NCBI GenBank assembly: GCA_903835075.1 | Contig: CAILLM010000004.1 | Location: 144,850-208,849, forward strand | From: Candidatus Staskawiczbacteria bacterium | GTDB taxonomy: Bacteria; Patescibacteria; Paceibacteria; Paceibacterales; Staskawiczbacteraceae | Direction: 5' to 3' | Length of the DNA: 64,000 nucleotides | Part shown: positions 17,579 to 26,310 of the stretch, in pieces | Layout: each line of letters opens with the position of its first letter | How positions within the stretch are numbered: position 1 is the stretch's first letter | Made by a program: the position numbers and the translations under genes | Notes under the pieces: generated by a model | What the model saw: the letters and a program-made list of their open reading frames with translations, nothing else | Told to the model about the DNA's origin: nothing | Database searches by the model: none

Positions 17579-17603
17579 AGAGTATGACTTGATTTTATAA
17601 AAC

Positions 17604-17700
17604 GAAAAAGCCAAAACAATAAACGACAGTTTAAAAAAATAAACTGCAATCTATTGTTTTGGCTCGTATAGCTCACCTCTGTGAGTTACCTATAGTAAGG
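17604..17700 (-). ncRNA. Hairpin cluster in the primase leader, possible small RNA
   Basis: A 13-bp stem AGCCAAAACAATA/TATTGTTTTGGCT (17609-17621 with 17652-17664) encloses a second stem CAGTTTA/TAAACTG (17627-17633 with 17640-17646) and ends in U5. Just upstream TATAG-GTAA-CTCAC-AGAG-GTGAG-CTATA folds on itself (about 17667-17694). With the promoter at 17770-17799 this could be a short terminated RNA or an attenuator. Confidence 0.5.
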
Positions 17701-17769
17701 AAACAATATTTTTAATGTGTGCATCCCGCACACAAGATGATTTCTGAACTTTAATGAACTCTTTACTCT

Positions 17770-17799
17770 ATTATATAGCGATCCCAATTGGTCAGTCAA
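17770..17799 (-). promoter_or_regulatory. Promoter of the primase operon
   Basis: Minus strand TTGACT (17799-17794), 18-nt spacer, TATAAT (17775-17770). It precedes a leader of about 330 nt. A hairpin GTGTGC/GCACAC follows in the leader near 17721-17737. Confidence 0.75.
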
Positions 17800-17806
17800 G
17801 CCCTAC

Positions 17807-18112
17807 CTAAAAATAAATTATGCCGTCAGGGGTAAATTTAAAATAATTCATATGTTTGCAAAAGCGGCATTTCCAGTACTTTCCAATGCTGAAATCTCTC
17901 AATAATTTTTTAATTTTATCGGGCGAAGCAGTCGGGTACTCTTTTCCTAAAAAACTACTGCATTTTTTGCATTTCCATTTGAACTTCTCATTCATTGTAT
18001 AAATAAATATTAAAGTTTCAGTATGGTTTAAAATATCATCCACTTCTTGTCTTAAAACCATCAAATTTTCTTTATCCAGGATTCGCTCAATTGCTCTCTT
18101 TCGGGAAAGCAC
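17807..18112 (-). CDS. Hypothetical zinc-ribbon protein at the element boundary
   Basis: Up to 101 aa; internal ATGs at residues 18 and 40 are alternative starts. C-terminal half has WKCKKCSSF and WKCRFCKHMN, two CxxC pairs typical of a zinc ribbon. Its 5' end overlaps the truncated radical SAM gene on the other strand by about 20 nt, so the start may be recruited from a rearrangement junction. Function unknown. Confidence 0.5.
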   Translation of the reverse strand: MLSRKRAIERILDKENLMVLRQEVDDILNHTETLIFIYTMNEKFKWKCKKCSSFLGKEYPTASPDKIKKLLRDFSIGKYWKCRFCKHMNYFKFTPDGIIYF

Positions 18113-18906
18113 ACGGTTTCGAAATATGGATGACCACTAACGGCACTTTCAGTTGTGCAAAGGTGGCTAAGGATGTCGACCAAATCATTTTCTCGATTCA
18201 TGGTCTGGCAGAAACTCATGAGGCGATTACTCAGAAACCAGGTTCATTTTTGCTGGCTCGTAGGCACATCGTAGAGGCTTCTACGATGACCAGCGTTTCC
18301 ATCAATATGGTGCTGATTAAGCGTAACTTTCATGAGCTGAATGATGTTTTCGCCTATTTCAGCCAACGATGTGAATTATCTACATTCTATTCGCCAATTC
18401 CAATTAAATCTAATTCTGGTTTCGACTATAGTGAAGATTCTTTGGAAGTGACCGAGGAACTTCTCGAAGAATATCGGGCGAAGTTATCTATGATACCTCC
18501 TCCAAAACTTGGCTTAAAGCACGGTTACCAGAACATCTATCTTAACGATCCAACTTGTTATACTTCGGCTACAATACCATTGGCAAACTGCGCCGCTGGC
18601 AAGTACAAAATCGTTATTGACTATGATGCCGATGTTTACGCCTGTAACTTTTTCAGAAGTCCGGAATTCTTGTGTGGCAATATCCTTTCCGGAGACGCAA
18701 AGGAGATATGGCATACCGGAAAAGGCTTTAATCATTTCAGGAGACTGAGCTTGAACGAGTCATTCCCGGATAAATGCAACAATTGCATCAAACGCTTTAA
18801 ATGTGCAGGCGGTTGCCTGGCATGGACAGAAGGATACAGAAATGAAAATTATGAAAACGTCAACGACTTCAGGTGTGAAATTGGGCATGCATTTGTTGGA
18901 GGTTGA
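18091..18906 (+). pseudogene. Radical SAM/SPASM protein, 5'-truncated
   Basis: 271 codons open. It begins inside the TIM barrel (FGKAHGFEIWMTTNGTF) and ends with a SPASM iron-sulfur domain (CNNCIKRFKCAGGC, then a final Cys). The N-terminal 70-90 residues with the CxxxCxxC cluster that binds SAM are absent, so the product cannot be a normal radical SAM enzyme. The break at about 18.09 kb coincides with the end of the recombinase/primase element on the other strand. Base composition is richer in GC than the neighbours. Confidence 0.7.
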
Positions 18907-19842
18907 GATTACCACCAGGTGTAATCTTGACTGTAAACATTGTTATAATCGTAACCGGGTTATGGCGGACATGCCGATGAGTGAGATCCTCTCGCTATTG
19001 GCATTTTCCCAGCAAAACGGAGTTTCTTCGTTTGTGGTTTCGGGCGGAGAGGCATCTTTCATCCGCAATTTGACTATTTGGCAAATTATTTGCTGGAAAC
19101 TAAGCCTGACATCAGGACCGTCCTGCAAACAAACGGAATCGTTCGCAGGAAAAATCTTGATATGCTGAAAGGCTTCAAGGTTGTCCATATAAGCTATGAG
19201 CCTGACGATTCTACGGTTAGAAAAATTGTAGGTGCTGACATTATCCGTCTTGCATTGGACTTAAAGGATCGGGGAATATATCCTTACCTTTTTGTCACAG
19301 TTCACCAGGGAAATATCAACAGGATCGATACCATGGTGGATACCGCAAACAGTTTGGGGTTGGATATCGGTTTTAATCTCTGCATCTCAACGCATGAGAG
19401 TCCTGAATTAGTTCTTTCACCCAAGCAAACGATTGAGACCAGTCAAAAACTGCTCGATCTGTATCTTGCTAAAAGAATTCTCAGGTTCACCTCGCCGTTA
19501 GTTGCCGTCATTCAGGATAAGCAATCCGATGGCTATATCGGCAACAGAGGCGGATGCACAGCCGGAATAGCTACATGTTCTGTGACGGTTGACGGGGATG
19601 TTATTCCTTGCCCATTTTTCAGAACAGTTTCAGCAGGGAATATTCACGTGCAAACATTAGAGGATATCTGGCTTGGATCGCCAATCTTTGATTCGCTGAG
19701 GGCCAGAAATAAGTTCGATGAGCCATGTGGTTCTTGTAAGCATCTTTCGTATTGTGGGGGATGCCGTAAAAGGGCGTTAGACTCTTCGGGCAAGCTGACG
19801 GGAGCAGACCCGGGTTGCTTTTTGGAGCTTTGTAAAGTATAA
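18887..19842 (+). pseudogene. Radical SAM/SPASM protein with a frameshift
   Basis: Starts at ATG 18887, overlapping the stop of the previous gene. Frame 1 encodes ITTRCNLDCKHCYNRN (the CxxxCxxC SAM cluster) and VVSGGEASF. It then loses frame near 19058-19062; the continuation HPQFDYLANYLLETKP and the C-terminal SPASM motif CGSCKHLSYCGGCRKRA are in the frame one base over. A single missing base restores an intact protein of about 318 aa. Either a true pseudogene or an assembly error. Paired with the upstream relative, the two could have formed a peptide- or sugar-modifying system. Confidence 0.75.
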
Positions 19843-19923
19843 CGGACAGTGCAATACTGGCCGTTCTTTTTTTAGCATTTTTCTGTTAAAAGATGTAAAA
19901 TATAATAAGTTAAATCTAAACAC

Positions 19924-20457
19924 ATGACATTAAGTAAAAATAATATAATAATTACTGAGCCCACGTTGGAAGATGTTTTGGGATTAGTTTTTGTACATAA
20001 GAAAACATGGTTAGATACGTATCCAAATAAAAAATATAAGATTTTTAAAAAAGATATTTTATTGAAAGATTTCGATAGTGAGAAAAAAATAAATAAATGG
20101 AAAAGAAGAATAAAAAATAACGGCAAAAAAAAGGAATATATTTGTGTTGCTAAAGATAGAGAAAAGGTTGTTGGATTTTGTTCTATTTCAAAAGGAGAGA
20201 AAATAAACGAATTAAAAACTATATATGTTTTGCCGGAATACCAAAGAATGAAAATAGGAAATAAACTATTTAATAAAGCAATTAATTGGCTTGGTGACAA
20301 GAAAAACATAAAGACATTAGTAGCAATCTATAACGAAAATGCAATCAAGTTTTACAAAAAACATGGCTTTGCCAAAACGACGGTTACTAAAAGTTATAAA
20401 TTTCCGAATGGAAAAATTATGCCGGAAATGCAATTAGTATTTAGCCGTAATAAATAA
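19924..20457 (+). CDS. GNAT family N-acetyltransferase
   Basis: 177 aa. Acetyl-CoA-binding region LKTIYVLPEYQRMKIGNKLFNKAI (family V/I-x-P-x-[FY]-Q-[RG]-x-G-[IV]-G), then NENAIKFYKKHGF, the conserved N-x-x-A-x-x-x-Y-x-x-x-GF. ATG preceded by no clear Shine-Dalgarno. Stop and the next ATG share bases (TAATGG), coupling it to the zinc-ribbon copy. Substrate unknown. Confidence 0.85.
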   Translation: MTLSKNNIIITEPTLEDVLGLVFVHKKTWLDTYPNKKYKIFKKDILLKDFDSEKKINKWKRRIKNNGKKKEYICVAKDREKVVGFCSISKGEKINELKTIYVLPEYQRMKIGNKLFNKAINWLGDKKNIKTLVAIYNENAIKFYKKHGFAKTTVTKSYKFPNGKIMPEMQLVFSRNK

Positions 20458-20789
20458 TGGAAAAAATACAATTTAAACAAGATAAATACAAAAAGAATCG
20501 TGGAGGTTATTCAAGATTTTTAGAAATAAAATGTGAAAGTTGTAGTGCTTTCATCGCTCTGTATCAAAAGGATGGCCCTGGTCCACTGAAGAGGATGTAT
20601 ATAGATAGAATATTTTCTCCGCAGAACTTAGCAAACTTACAAAAAGTTTCATTTAAAAAAATAGCCAATCTCACGTGTTCTCATTGTAAACATATAATTG
20701 GTGTTCCAATCATCTACAAAAAAGAAAGTAGGCCTGCTTTTAGGTTATTTGTCGGGGCTGTAATTAAGAAGGTATCAAAAATAAAATAA
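20457..20789 (+). CDS. 110-aa zinc-ribbon-like protein, copy 2
   Basis: About 94 percent identical in protein to the gene at 12374-12706 (7 differences), same two CxxC pairs and same length. Here it is coupled to a GNAT gene, whereas copy 1 follows the membrane protein. Nothing outside the coding region is shared, so the duplication is not part of a longer repeat that I can see. Confidence 0.8.
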   Translation: MEKIQFKQDKYKKNRGGYSRFLEIKCESCSAFIALYQKDGPGPLKRMYIDRIFSPQNLANLQKVSFKKIANLTCSHCKHIIGVPIIYKKESRPAFRLFVGAVIKKVSKIK

Positions 20790-20826
20790 AAAAAGTTAAT
20801 GAATAATTTTAATATTGATATATAAT

Positions 20827-21813
20827 ATGGAAAAAATATATCCAACTAAATTAAAGAAAGGGGACGAGGTAAGAGTCATTGCTCCATCTCAATCAATGGC
20901 TTTAATTTCAAAAGAAACCAGAGATATTGCAAACGAGAGATTTGCCGAGTTGGGATTGGTTTTAAGTTTTGGTAAACATATTGAAATTAACGACGAGTTT
21001 AATTCTTCTGACATCGAGTCAAGAGTTGAAGATTTGCATGATGCATTTTCTGATAAAAACGTTAAGGCAATTTTGACTGTTATAGGGGGATTCAACAGTA
21101 ACCAACTTTTAAGAGATTTAGATTGGGATTTAATTAAGAACAATCCTAAAATATTTTGCGGTTATTCTGATATCACAGCTTTAAGTAATTCTATATTTTC
21201 TAAGACCGGGTTGGTCACTTACTACGGGCCTCATTATTCGACTTTTGGTCAAGAGTTATATTTTGATTACACTTTAGATTATTTCAAAAATTGTTTATTA
21301 TCAGACGATTCGTTTACTATTAATCCTAGCGACAATTGGAGCGATGACGTTTGGTATAAAAACCAAAAGAAAAGAAATCTTATTAAAAATAGTGGCCATT
21401 TAGTTATTAACGAAGGTAGCGCCTCTGGCACAATACTTGGAGGCAATCTTTGCACATTTAACCTATTGCAGGGTACAGAATATTCCCCAAACTTAAAAGA
21501 TTCTTTTCTTTTTATTGAGGACGACGATATGTCTCTGCCGATTACTTTTGACAGAGATTTGCAATCACTTATTCACCAACCTGGTTTTGAAAATGTTAAG
21601 GGTATTGTTTTCGGTAGATTCCAAAAGAAGAGCGAGATGTCGGATGATATATTAATTAAAATTATCAAAACCAAAAAAGAATTAAATAATTTGCCTATAA
21701 TTGCAAATGTAGATTTTGGACATACATCTCCAATAATCACTTTTCCGATAGGCGGTGAAGCTAGTTTGGAAATTGCCAATGGAACGGTGAAGCTGGAAAT
21801 AGCAAAACACTAA
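20827..21813 (+). CDS. LD-carboxypeptidase / MccF-like S66 peptidase
   Basis: 328 aa from ATG 20827; an upstream in-frame TTG at 20815 is less likely. The start LKKGDEVRVIAPS, the nucleophile region FCGYSDITALSN (Ser in GYSD), and LGGNLCTFNLLQGTEY, FIEDDD and FGHTSPIITFPIG match S66 LD-carboxypeptidases, which trim murein tetrapeptides, or microcin-C immunity proteins MccF. No signal peptide, so cytosolic: peptidoglycan recycling or peptide-antibiotic immunity. Confidence 0.9.
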   Translation: MEKIYPTKLKKGDEVRVIAPSQSMALISKETRDIANERFAELGLVLSFGKHIEINDEFNSSDIESRVEDLHDAFSDKNVKAILTVIGGFNSNQLLRDLDWDLIKNNPKIFCGYSDITALSNSIFSKTGLVTYYGPHYSTFGQELYFDYTLDYFKNCLLSDDSFTINPSDNWSDDVWYKNQKKRNLIKNSGHLVINEGSASGTILGGNLCTFNLLQGTEYSPNLKDSFLFIEDDDMSLPITFDRDLQSLIHQPGFENVKGIVFGRFQKKSEMSDDILIKIIKTKKELNNLPIIANVDFGHTSPIITFPIGGEASLEIANGTVKLEIAKH

Positions 21814-21926
21814 ATGTTCGAAATTAAAGAGTTTAAATTTGCATCTAAATTTTTGATGAATACGTATTACTTTATGTTGGAGGGATGGGTCGGTTTCTTC
21901 AACATTTTATAAGTAATTAATTAAGC

Positions 21927-21963
21927 GTTCTTCGCGAAGTTTTTTAAAAACTTCGCGAAGAAC
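21927..21963. terminator. Perfect 18-bp inverted repeat, bidirectional terminator or operator
   Basis: Arms of 18 bp (GTTCTTCGCGAAGTTTTT and its complement) separated by one T. Lies 9 nt before the DUF5666 gene, after the S66 peptidase. The arm contains the self-complementary TTCGCGAA. Confidence 0.6.
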
Positions 21964-21971
21964 AATAACAC

Positions 21972-22709
21972 ATGAATAAACAAAAATATAGTTTTTTATT
22001 AGTAACAGGCTTAATAGCTTTAAGTTTTTTGGTTACAACTTCAGCATTTGCACAAACAAATAGCAATGGAGTAGGCCGTGGAATGATGAATAGGGGTGGG
22101 CAAGGTCCAGTAATTTCCGGAACGGTTTTAACTGTAAGTGGCAATACCATAACAGTTTCCGCTAAAAGAGGGTTGGGTGATAAAAATAATTCAACAGTTA
22201 CAACTTATACGGTTGACGCTACAAATGCCAAAGTAACTAAAAATGGTACAGCTTCAACAGTTTCTGCAATCGTAGTTGGAGACAAATTATCAGTCCAAGG
22301 AACAATTACAGGGACAAATATTGTAGCAAAAAACATTCGTGATGGTGTGGTTCAGCCACCAATCCGAGGCAATGGTCAGCCAATAGTTGCTGGAAAAATC
22401 ACAGCAATTAGTGGCAACAGTATAACCATTACAAATAGTAGCAATGTAGTTTATACAGTTGATGTGGCAACTGCTAAGTTGGTTGTAAGAGGGGTGACTA
22501 GCCCAACAATTTCAAGTCTTGCAGTTGGTGATAATGTAGTAGTGCAGGGAACAGTTAACGGAAACAACATTACTGCTTCATCGGTGATTGATCAAAAAGT
22601 AAAACAAGCAGTAAGCGATGATAATTCAGGAAATCAAAAGTCAGAAACAGGAATGGGTGGAATGATGAGAGGAATTGGAAATTTCTTTAAGCACATGTTT
22701 GGTTTTTAG
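21972..22709 (+). CDS. Secreted DUF5666 repeat protein
   Basis: 245 aa. N-terminal signal peptide with hydrophobic core and cleavage after TSAFA (about residue 28). Two tandem DUF5666-type beta domains: about 48-125 (ISGTVLTVSGNTITVSAKR ... VSVQGTITGTNIVAKNI-like) and about 135-205 (VAGKITAISGNSITITNSS ... VVVQGTVNGNNITASSV). Gly/Asn-rich linker and a short C-terminal helix. Exported structural or binding protein common in this lineage; function unknown. Confidence 0.85.
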   Translation: MNKQKYSFLLVTGLIALSFLVTTSAFAQTNSNGVGRGMMNRGGQGPVISGTVLTVSGNTITVSAKRGLGDKNNSTVTTYTVDATNAKVTKNGTASTVSAIVVGDKLSVQGTITGTNIVAKNIRDGVVQPPIRGNGQPIVAGKITAISGNSITITNSSNVVYTVDVATAKLVVRGVTSPTISSLAVGDNVVVQGTVNGNNITASSVIDQKVKQAVSDDNSGNQKSETGMGGMMRGIGNFFKHMFGF

Positions 22710-22720
22710 AAATTAATAAA

Positions 22721-22745
22721 AGAACCGCCAAGAGGCGGTTTTTTA
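22721..22745 (+). terminator. Terminator after the DUF5666 gene
   Basis: AACCGCC - AAGA - GGCGGTT followed by T6. Confidence 0.9.
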
Positions 22746-22879
22746 TTTTAAAAAGTTATACACATGTTAATTGATATTTTAATATATGATATAATAAAAT
22801 AAGTAATTACAATATTGAGTTTATTCAGAAAGGAATATTAGTTAAAGGTCGCAATATTAATCAAAAAAATATCAAAAAC

Positions 22880-22945
22880 ATGGCAGCAAAAAAGAAAGCA
22901 AAGAAAGTAGTAAAGAAAGTAGTAAAGAAAGGAAAAAAGAAATAA
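22880..22945 (+). CDS. 21-aa lysine-rich peptide
   Basis: ATG 22880, TAA 22943-22945. Product is almost only Lys, Ala and Val in a KKVV repeat (AKKVVKKVVKKGKKK), like the tail of histone H1-like DNA-binding proteins. It lies alone between two terminators with AT-rich promoter-like DNA upstream (TATAAT at about 22790) and follows an AAAGGTCGCA box that also precedes khpA at 58573. Could be a nucleic-acid-binding micropeptide; translation is unproven. Confidence 0.45.
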   Translation: MAAKKKAKKVVKKVVKKGKKK

Positions 22946-22955
22946 ATTTTCTTAT

Positions 22956-22985
22956 AAAAAACCGCCCATTTGGGCGGTTTTTGTT
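22956..22985 (+). terminator. Terminator after the lysine-rich peptide
   Basis: AAACCGCCCA - TT - TGGGCGGTTT followed by further T. Confidence 0.9.
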
Positions 22986-23008
22986 TGCACTGGGCTTGTA
23001 AAAGTATT

Positions 23009-23037
23009 TTGACAAAATTATATTTTTTAGGTAAGGT
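23009..23037 (+). promoter_or_regulatory. guaB promoter and CA-rich leader
   Basis: TTGACA (23009-23014), 17 nt, TAAGGT (23032-23037). The leader then has a 7-bp hairpin TGTGCAC/GTGCACA (about 23047-23085) and a CA-rich linker (ACAATCACAACCACAGCAACC) up to the ATG at 23109. No Shine-Dalgarno is present. Confidence 0.55.
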
Positions 23038-23108
23038 AATTTATCGTGTGCACCTTTAAAATTAAATATGAAAAAATGAGTGCACATACAATCACAACCA
23101 CAGCAACC

Positions 23109-24638
23109 ATGAAAAACATACCACGCGCTTGCGACGCTTTTTTTGCTGTAATGGATGCCCAATTTCTGGGTTTGAGTTACGATGATGTTTTATTGATTCC
23201 GAGATATTCGGACGTTTTGCCATCAGAGATTGATTTGCGCGCCAGAATTTCTCGAAATATTATGATGAACATTCCGGTGGTGAGTTCACCGATGGACAAC
23301 GTCACTGAAGAGGATATGGCGATTGTTCTGGCTGAGGAAGGCGGGATGGGAATCATCCATAAGAATCTTTCTCCTGAAGCCCAAGCTAAGGCGGTTAGGA
23401 AGGTAAAGCACCGCATCGCTGCTTTTGTGTCTTCGCCAATTTGTGTGAGAATTAATCAGACAGTGGCAGAAGTTATGGAAGTTGCAGCGAGGAAAAAATA
23501 TCCGTTCAGGAGTTATCCCGTAAAAGATGAAGATGGCAAGGTTGTTGGAATTCTTTCAAATAGGGAGGTCGAGTATTGCTCTGACCATTCTAGAAAGGTC
23601 TCCGAAATAATGGTGACAAATATCATCTCTGCACAAGAGTTGGACGACGTGCAAATGGCTTATAATGTCATGAAGGACAAGCACATCGGTATTTTACCCA
23701 AATTCAATAATTGTGGAGATTTTCTGGGTATCTATACTTGGACCGATGCGAAAAGAATCGTTGAAAAGGGTTCAGCCAATTATAATTTGGCGCCTGACGG
23801 CACATTGCGTGTTGGAGCTGCTGTGGGGGTTTTGAACAAGAACAACGATGTGACTCAGCGAAGAGTACAACTTCTATCGGAAGCAGGCGTGGACCTTTTA
23901 GTTATTGATACTTCAAAGGGCGATTCCGCCAATGTTGTTGCGATGGTTAAATTCTGCAAAGAGAACTATCCTCACATTGATGTTGTGGCGGGCAATATTG
24001 CAACAGCTGATGCGTCGAGACTCCTTAGAGACGCCGGAGTGAGTGCCGTTAGAGTCGGAGTTGGTCCGGGCTCAATTTGCACTACGCGAGTTATTTCTGG
24101 CGTTGGCTACCCTCAACTTAGTGCAGTTTATGAGTGTGCCAGAGCCCTGAGAGGATCAGGTGTGGCAGTTTGGGCCGATGGCGGAATCAGATTTTCTGGT
24201 GACATCACTAAAGCCTTGGGAGCTGGAGCTGACGTTGTTATGCTCGGAAGTATTTTGGCCGCAACAACTGAGTCTCCCGGAGATGTTATTGAACTCCCAG
24301 GAGGTAAAAAATGGAAACTTTATCGTGGAATGGGATCTCTTGGGGCAATGAAGGCTCATCAAGAATCTCGAGATCGTTACAAACAAACAGGAACTGCTGG
24401 AGACAAACTGGTCCCCGAAGGAGTGGAAGGGAACGTTTTGTATAAAGGCGATGCTGCCGGCGTGCTTTACCAAATGTTGGGAGGGCTGAGAAGCGGAATG
24501 GGCAACTGTGGCGCAGGAACTATTTCTGAATTACAAGAATTAGCAGAATTTGTCAGAATTACGCCGGCTGGTAAAACAGAATCGCATCCTGGATCAGGAT
24601 TGGTGCAATTTGATGGAACAACAAATTATCAAGGATAA
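23109..24638 (+). CDS. guaB: Inosine-5'-monophosphate dehydrogenase
   Basis: About 509 aa from ATG 23109. Longer in-frame starts at 23046 (GTG) and 23076 lie within the leader hairpin, so I prefer 23109; 23151 is also possible. Catalyses IMP to XMP, the committed GTP step. Seen: LSYDDVLLIPRYSDVLPSE, two CBS domains (about residues 75-190 in this numbering), catalytic loop GPGSICTTR, ADGGIR phosphate site and MLGS. purA follows, and guaA lies at 60308, so the window holds the IMP-to-AMP/GMP branch without de novo IMP synthesis. GC-richer than flanks. Confidence 0.93.
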   Translation: MKNIPRACDAFFAVMDAQFLGLSYDDVLLIPRYSDVLPSEIDLRARISRNIMMNIPVVSSPMDNVTEEDMAIVLAEEGGMGIIHKNLSPEAQAKAVRKVKHRIAAFVSSPICVRINQTVAEVMEVAARKKYPFRSYPVKDEDGKVVGILSNREVEYCSDHSRKVSEIMVTNIISAQELDDVQMAYNVMKDKHIGILPKFNNCGDFLGIYTWTDAKRIVEKGSANYNLAPDGTLRVGAAVGVLNKNNDVTQRRVQLLSEAGVDLLVIDTSKGDSANVVAMVKFCKENYPHIDVVAGNIATADASRLLRDAGVSAVRVGVGPGSICTTRVISGVGYPQLSAVYECARALRGSGVAVWADGGIRFSGDITKALGAGADVVMLGSILAATTESPGDVIELPGGKKWKLYRGMGSLGAMKAHQESRDRYKQTGTAGDKLVPEGVEGNVLYKGDAAGVLYQMLGGLRSGMGNCGAGTISELQELAEFVRITPAGKTESHPGSGLVQFDGTTNYQG

Positions 24639-24680
24639 TTACATAGACTGAAAAACAAAACGAAAAAAGAAAACACCGTT

Positions 24681-26201
24681 ATGAAAACGAATATAAGCAT
24701 GCATTCGCAATTGATGGACTTGCTTCGCGCCTATTGGAACATCGCCATAAATTGTCTCCAATGGGGAGATACTGGCAAAGGAAAATTTGTTGATTTAATA
24801 ACTTATTGGGCAGACGTTATTGTGCGGGGCAGGGGTGGAGCAAATGCCGGTCACTCGGTTTTGTTGGGTGATGAGGAATATGTATTCCACCTAATCCCGT
24901 CCAGTATTTTACATGACATTGATGGCAAAGTTAGCATTATTGGAAACGGAGTTGCCGTTGACCCAAGAATTCTTTGCGACGAACTGGCACTTTTGAAAGC
25001 CAAGAATCAGTCATATAATAATTTCATGTTGGCACTTAATGCCAAACTCACTTTGCCCACACAAATTGTTCGCGATCGAATTGTGGACAAAGCGGGTGGC
25101 AAGGTGGTAATTGGCACAACTGGCAGAGGGATTGGCCCAACATACAGCGACCACGCTTTACGCATTGGCTTGGAAATTAACGACTTGTTAAACCCGGACA
25201 TACTGGCCAAAAACGTTCGCAATAATGTTACGTATAGTCTGAAGGTTTTGCAGGGTTATGATCCCGAAATTATCAAGGATGTTATGCATCACGAGCACTT
25301 GAGCCGTGGGCTTTACTACCATCCAAAAAAAATATTCGATGTTGATTCCATTATTACTCGGTATTTGCAGTTTGGCGAAGAGTTGGCTGAATTTATCCAA
25401 GACACCGATAGCTTTGTTCAAGCGGCTGTTGGAAGAAGGAAAATCCTGCTTGAGGGCTCGCAAGGCGCATTGCTTGACGTTGATAACGGAACTCGTCCCT
25501 ATGTTACAGGAACAAGTACAATCGTTGACGGCTTGGCAATTGGTGCGGGGTTCAATCTCCATAAGCATCACGTTGACTTGGCACTTGGCGTAGTGAAATT
25601 CCCCTACATGACGCGAGTTGGTAGCGGGCCATTTCCAACCGAGTTTGGTGATAGAATGTCAGAAGAATGGTGCCGTGACGCCACCCAAGAAAAAGATTTG
25701 GAACAGTTTGCTACAGCTTCAACTAACGACATCAACGAATTTTCGCAAGGTGGAGCAATTAGACGGCTTGGTCGTGAATTCGGTGCAACTACTAGAAGGC
25801 CTCGTCGTACGGGATGGCTTGATTTACCGCTTTTACGCTATGCAATGCGTTGGGGCAGTGAAAATGTTATCCTAACAAAGCCCGATGTACTAGACACTTG
25901 TGAACAAATAAAGATTTGCACTAGCTATATATACGATGGGCCAGACTATCGTGTTGGGACTCGTGTTTTAACCAAGGGCACGTCTTTGCGTGAAGCGACC
26001 CCCATGGCTTGCGTTTTAGAGCACTGCAAGCCGGTGTACGAAATCCTTCCAGGATGGCAACGGTCAATTCGGGGCATAAGGCATTTTCAAGACTTGCCTC
26101 CTCAGCTAATTAGCGTTCTAAATTTTGTGGGCGCAGAAGCAGGCATTAAACCGAAAATGATTTCTGTTGGCCCCGCCGCAGAGGAGACCATCATCGTTTA
26201 G
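24681..26201 (+). CDS. purA: Adenylosuccinate synthetase
   Basis: 506 aa; family usually about 430, the excess being spread through insertions. Converts IMP plus aspartate to adenylosuccinate using GTP. P-loop region QWGDTGKGKFVD keeps the catalytic Asp and GKGK but has Thr where nearly all members have Glu. GANAGH supplies the catalytic His; GTTGRGIGPTY and the C-terminal RRPRRTGWLDLPLLRYA loop are intact. Starts MKTN after an A/C-rich stretch with no Shine-Dalgarno; 42 nt downstream of guaB, probably co-transcribed. Confidence 0.9.
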   Translation: MKTNISMHSQLMDLLRAYWNIAINCLQWGDTGKGKFVDLITYWADVIVRGRGGANAGHSVLLGDEEYVFHLIPSSILHDIDGKVSIIGNGVAVDPRILCDELALLKAKNQSYNNFMLALNAKLTLPTQIVRDRIVDKAGGKVVIGTTGRGIGPTYSDHALRIGLEINDLLNPDILAKNVRNNVTYSLKVLQGYDPEIIKDVMHHEHLSRGLYYHPKKIFDVDSIITRYLQFGEELAEFIQDTDSFVQAAVGRRKILLEGSQGALLDVDNGTRPYVTGTSTIVDGLAIGAGFNLHKHHVDLALGVVKFPYMTRVGSGPFPTEFGDRMSEEWCRDATQEKDLEQFATASTNDINEFSQGGAIRRLGREFGATTRRPRRTGWLDLPLLRYAMRWGSENVILTKPDVLDTCEQIKICTSYIYDGPDYRVGTRVLTKGTSLREATPMACVLEHCKPVYEILPGWQRSIRGIRHFQDLPPQLISVLNFVGAEAGIKPKMISVGPAAEETIIV

Positions 26202-26221
26202 ACGATTTTTTCATTAAATAG

Positions 26222-26255
26222 GCGCGATTTCCTTTGGAAATCGCGCATTTTTTTT
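26222..26255 (+). terminator. Terminator after purA
   Basis: GCGCGATTTCC - TTT - GGAAATCGCGC followed by a T8 tract. Confidence 0.95.
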
Positions 26256-26310
26256 GCATAGAGTTTATTTTTCTAGTAGAATTAAAATATACAAACAAAT
26301 AATTAAATTT

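Noticed and set aside
12951..18112. Simple insertion of the recombinase/primase element into the radical SAM gene
   Set aside because: The missing N-terminal part of the radical SAM gene is not found at the other end of the element, and no direct repeat at the two boundaries could be recognised by eye.
23046..23108. Longer N-terminus for guaB starting at GTG 23046 or ATG 23076
   Set aside because: The stretch forms a leader hairpin and a CA-rich linker and adds nothing matching IMPDH.
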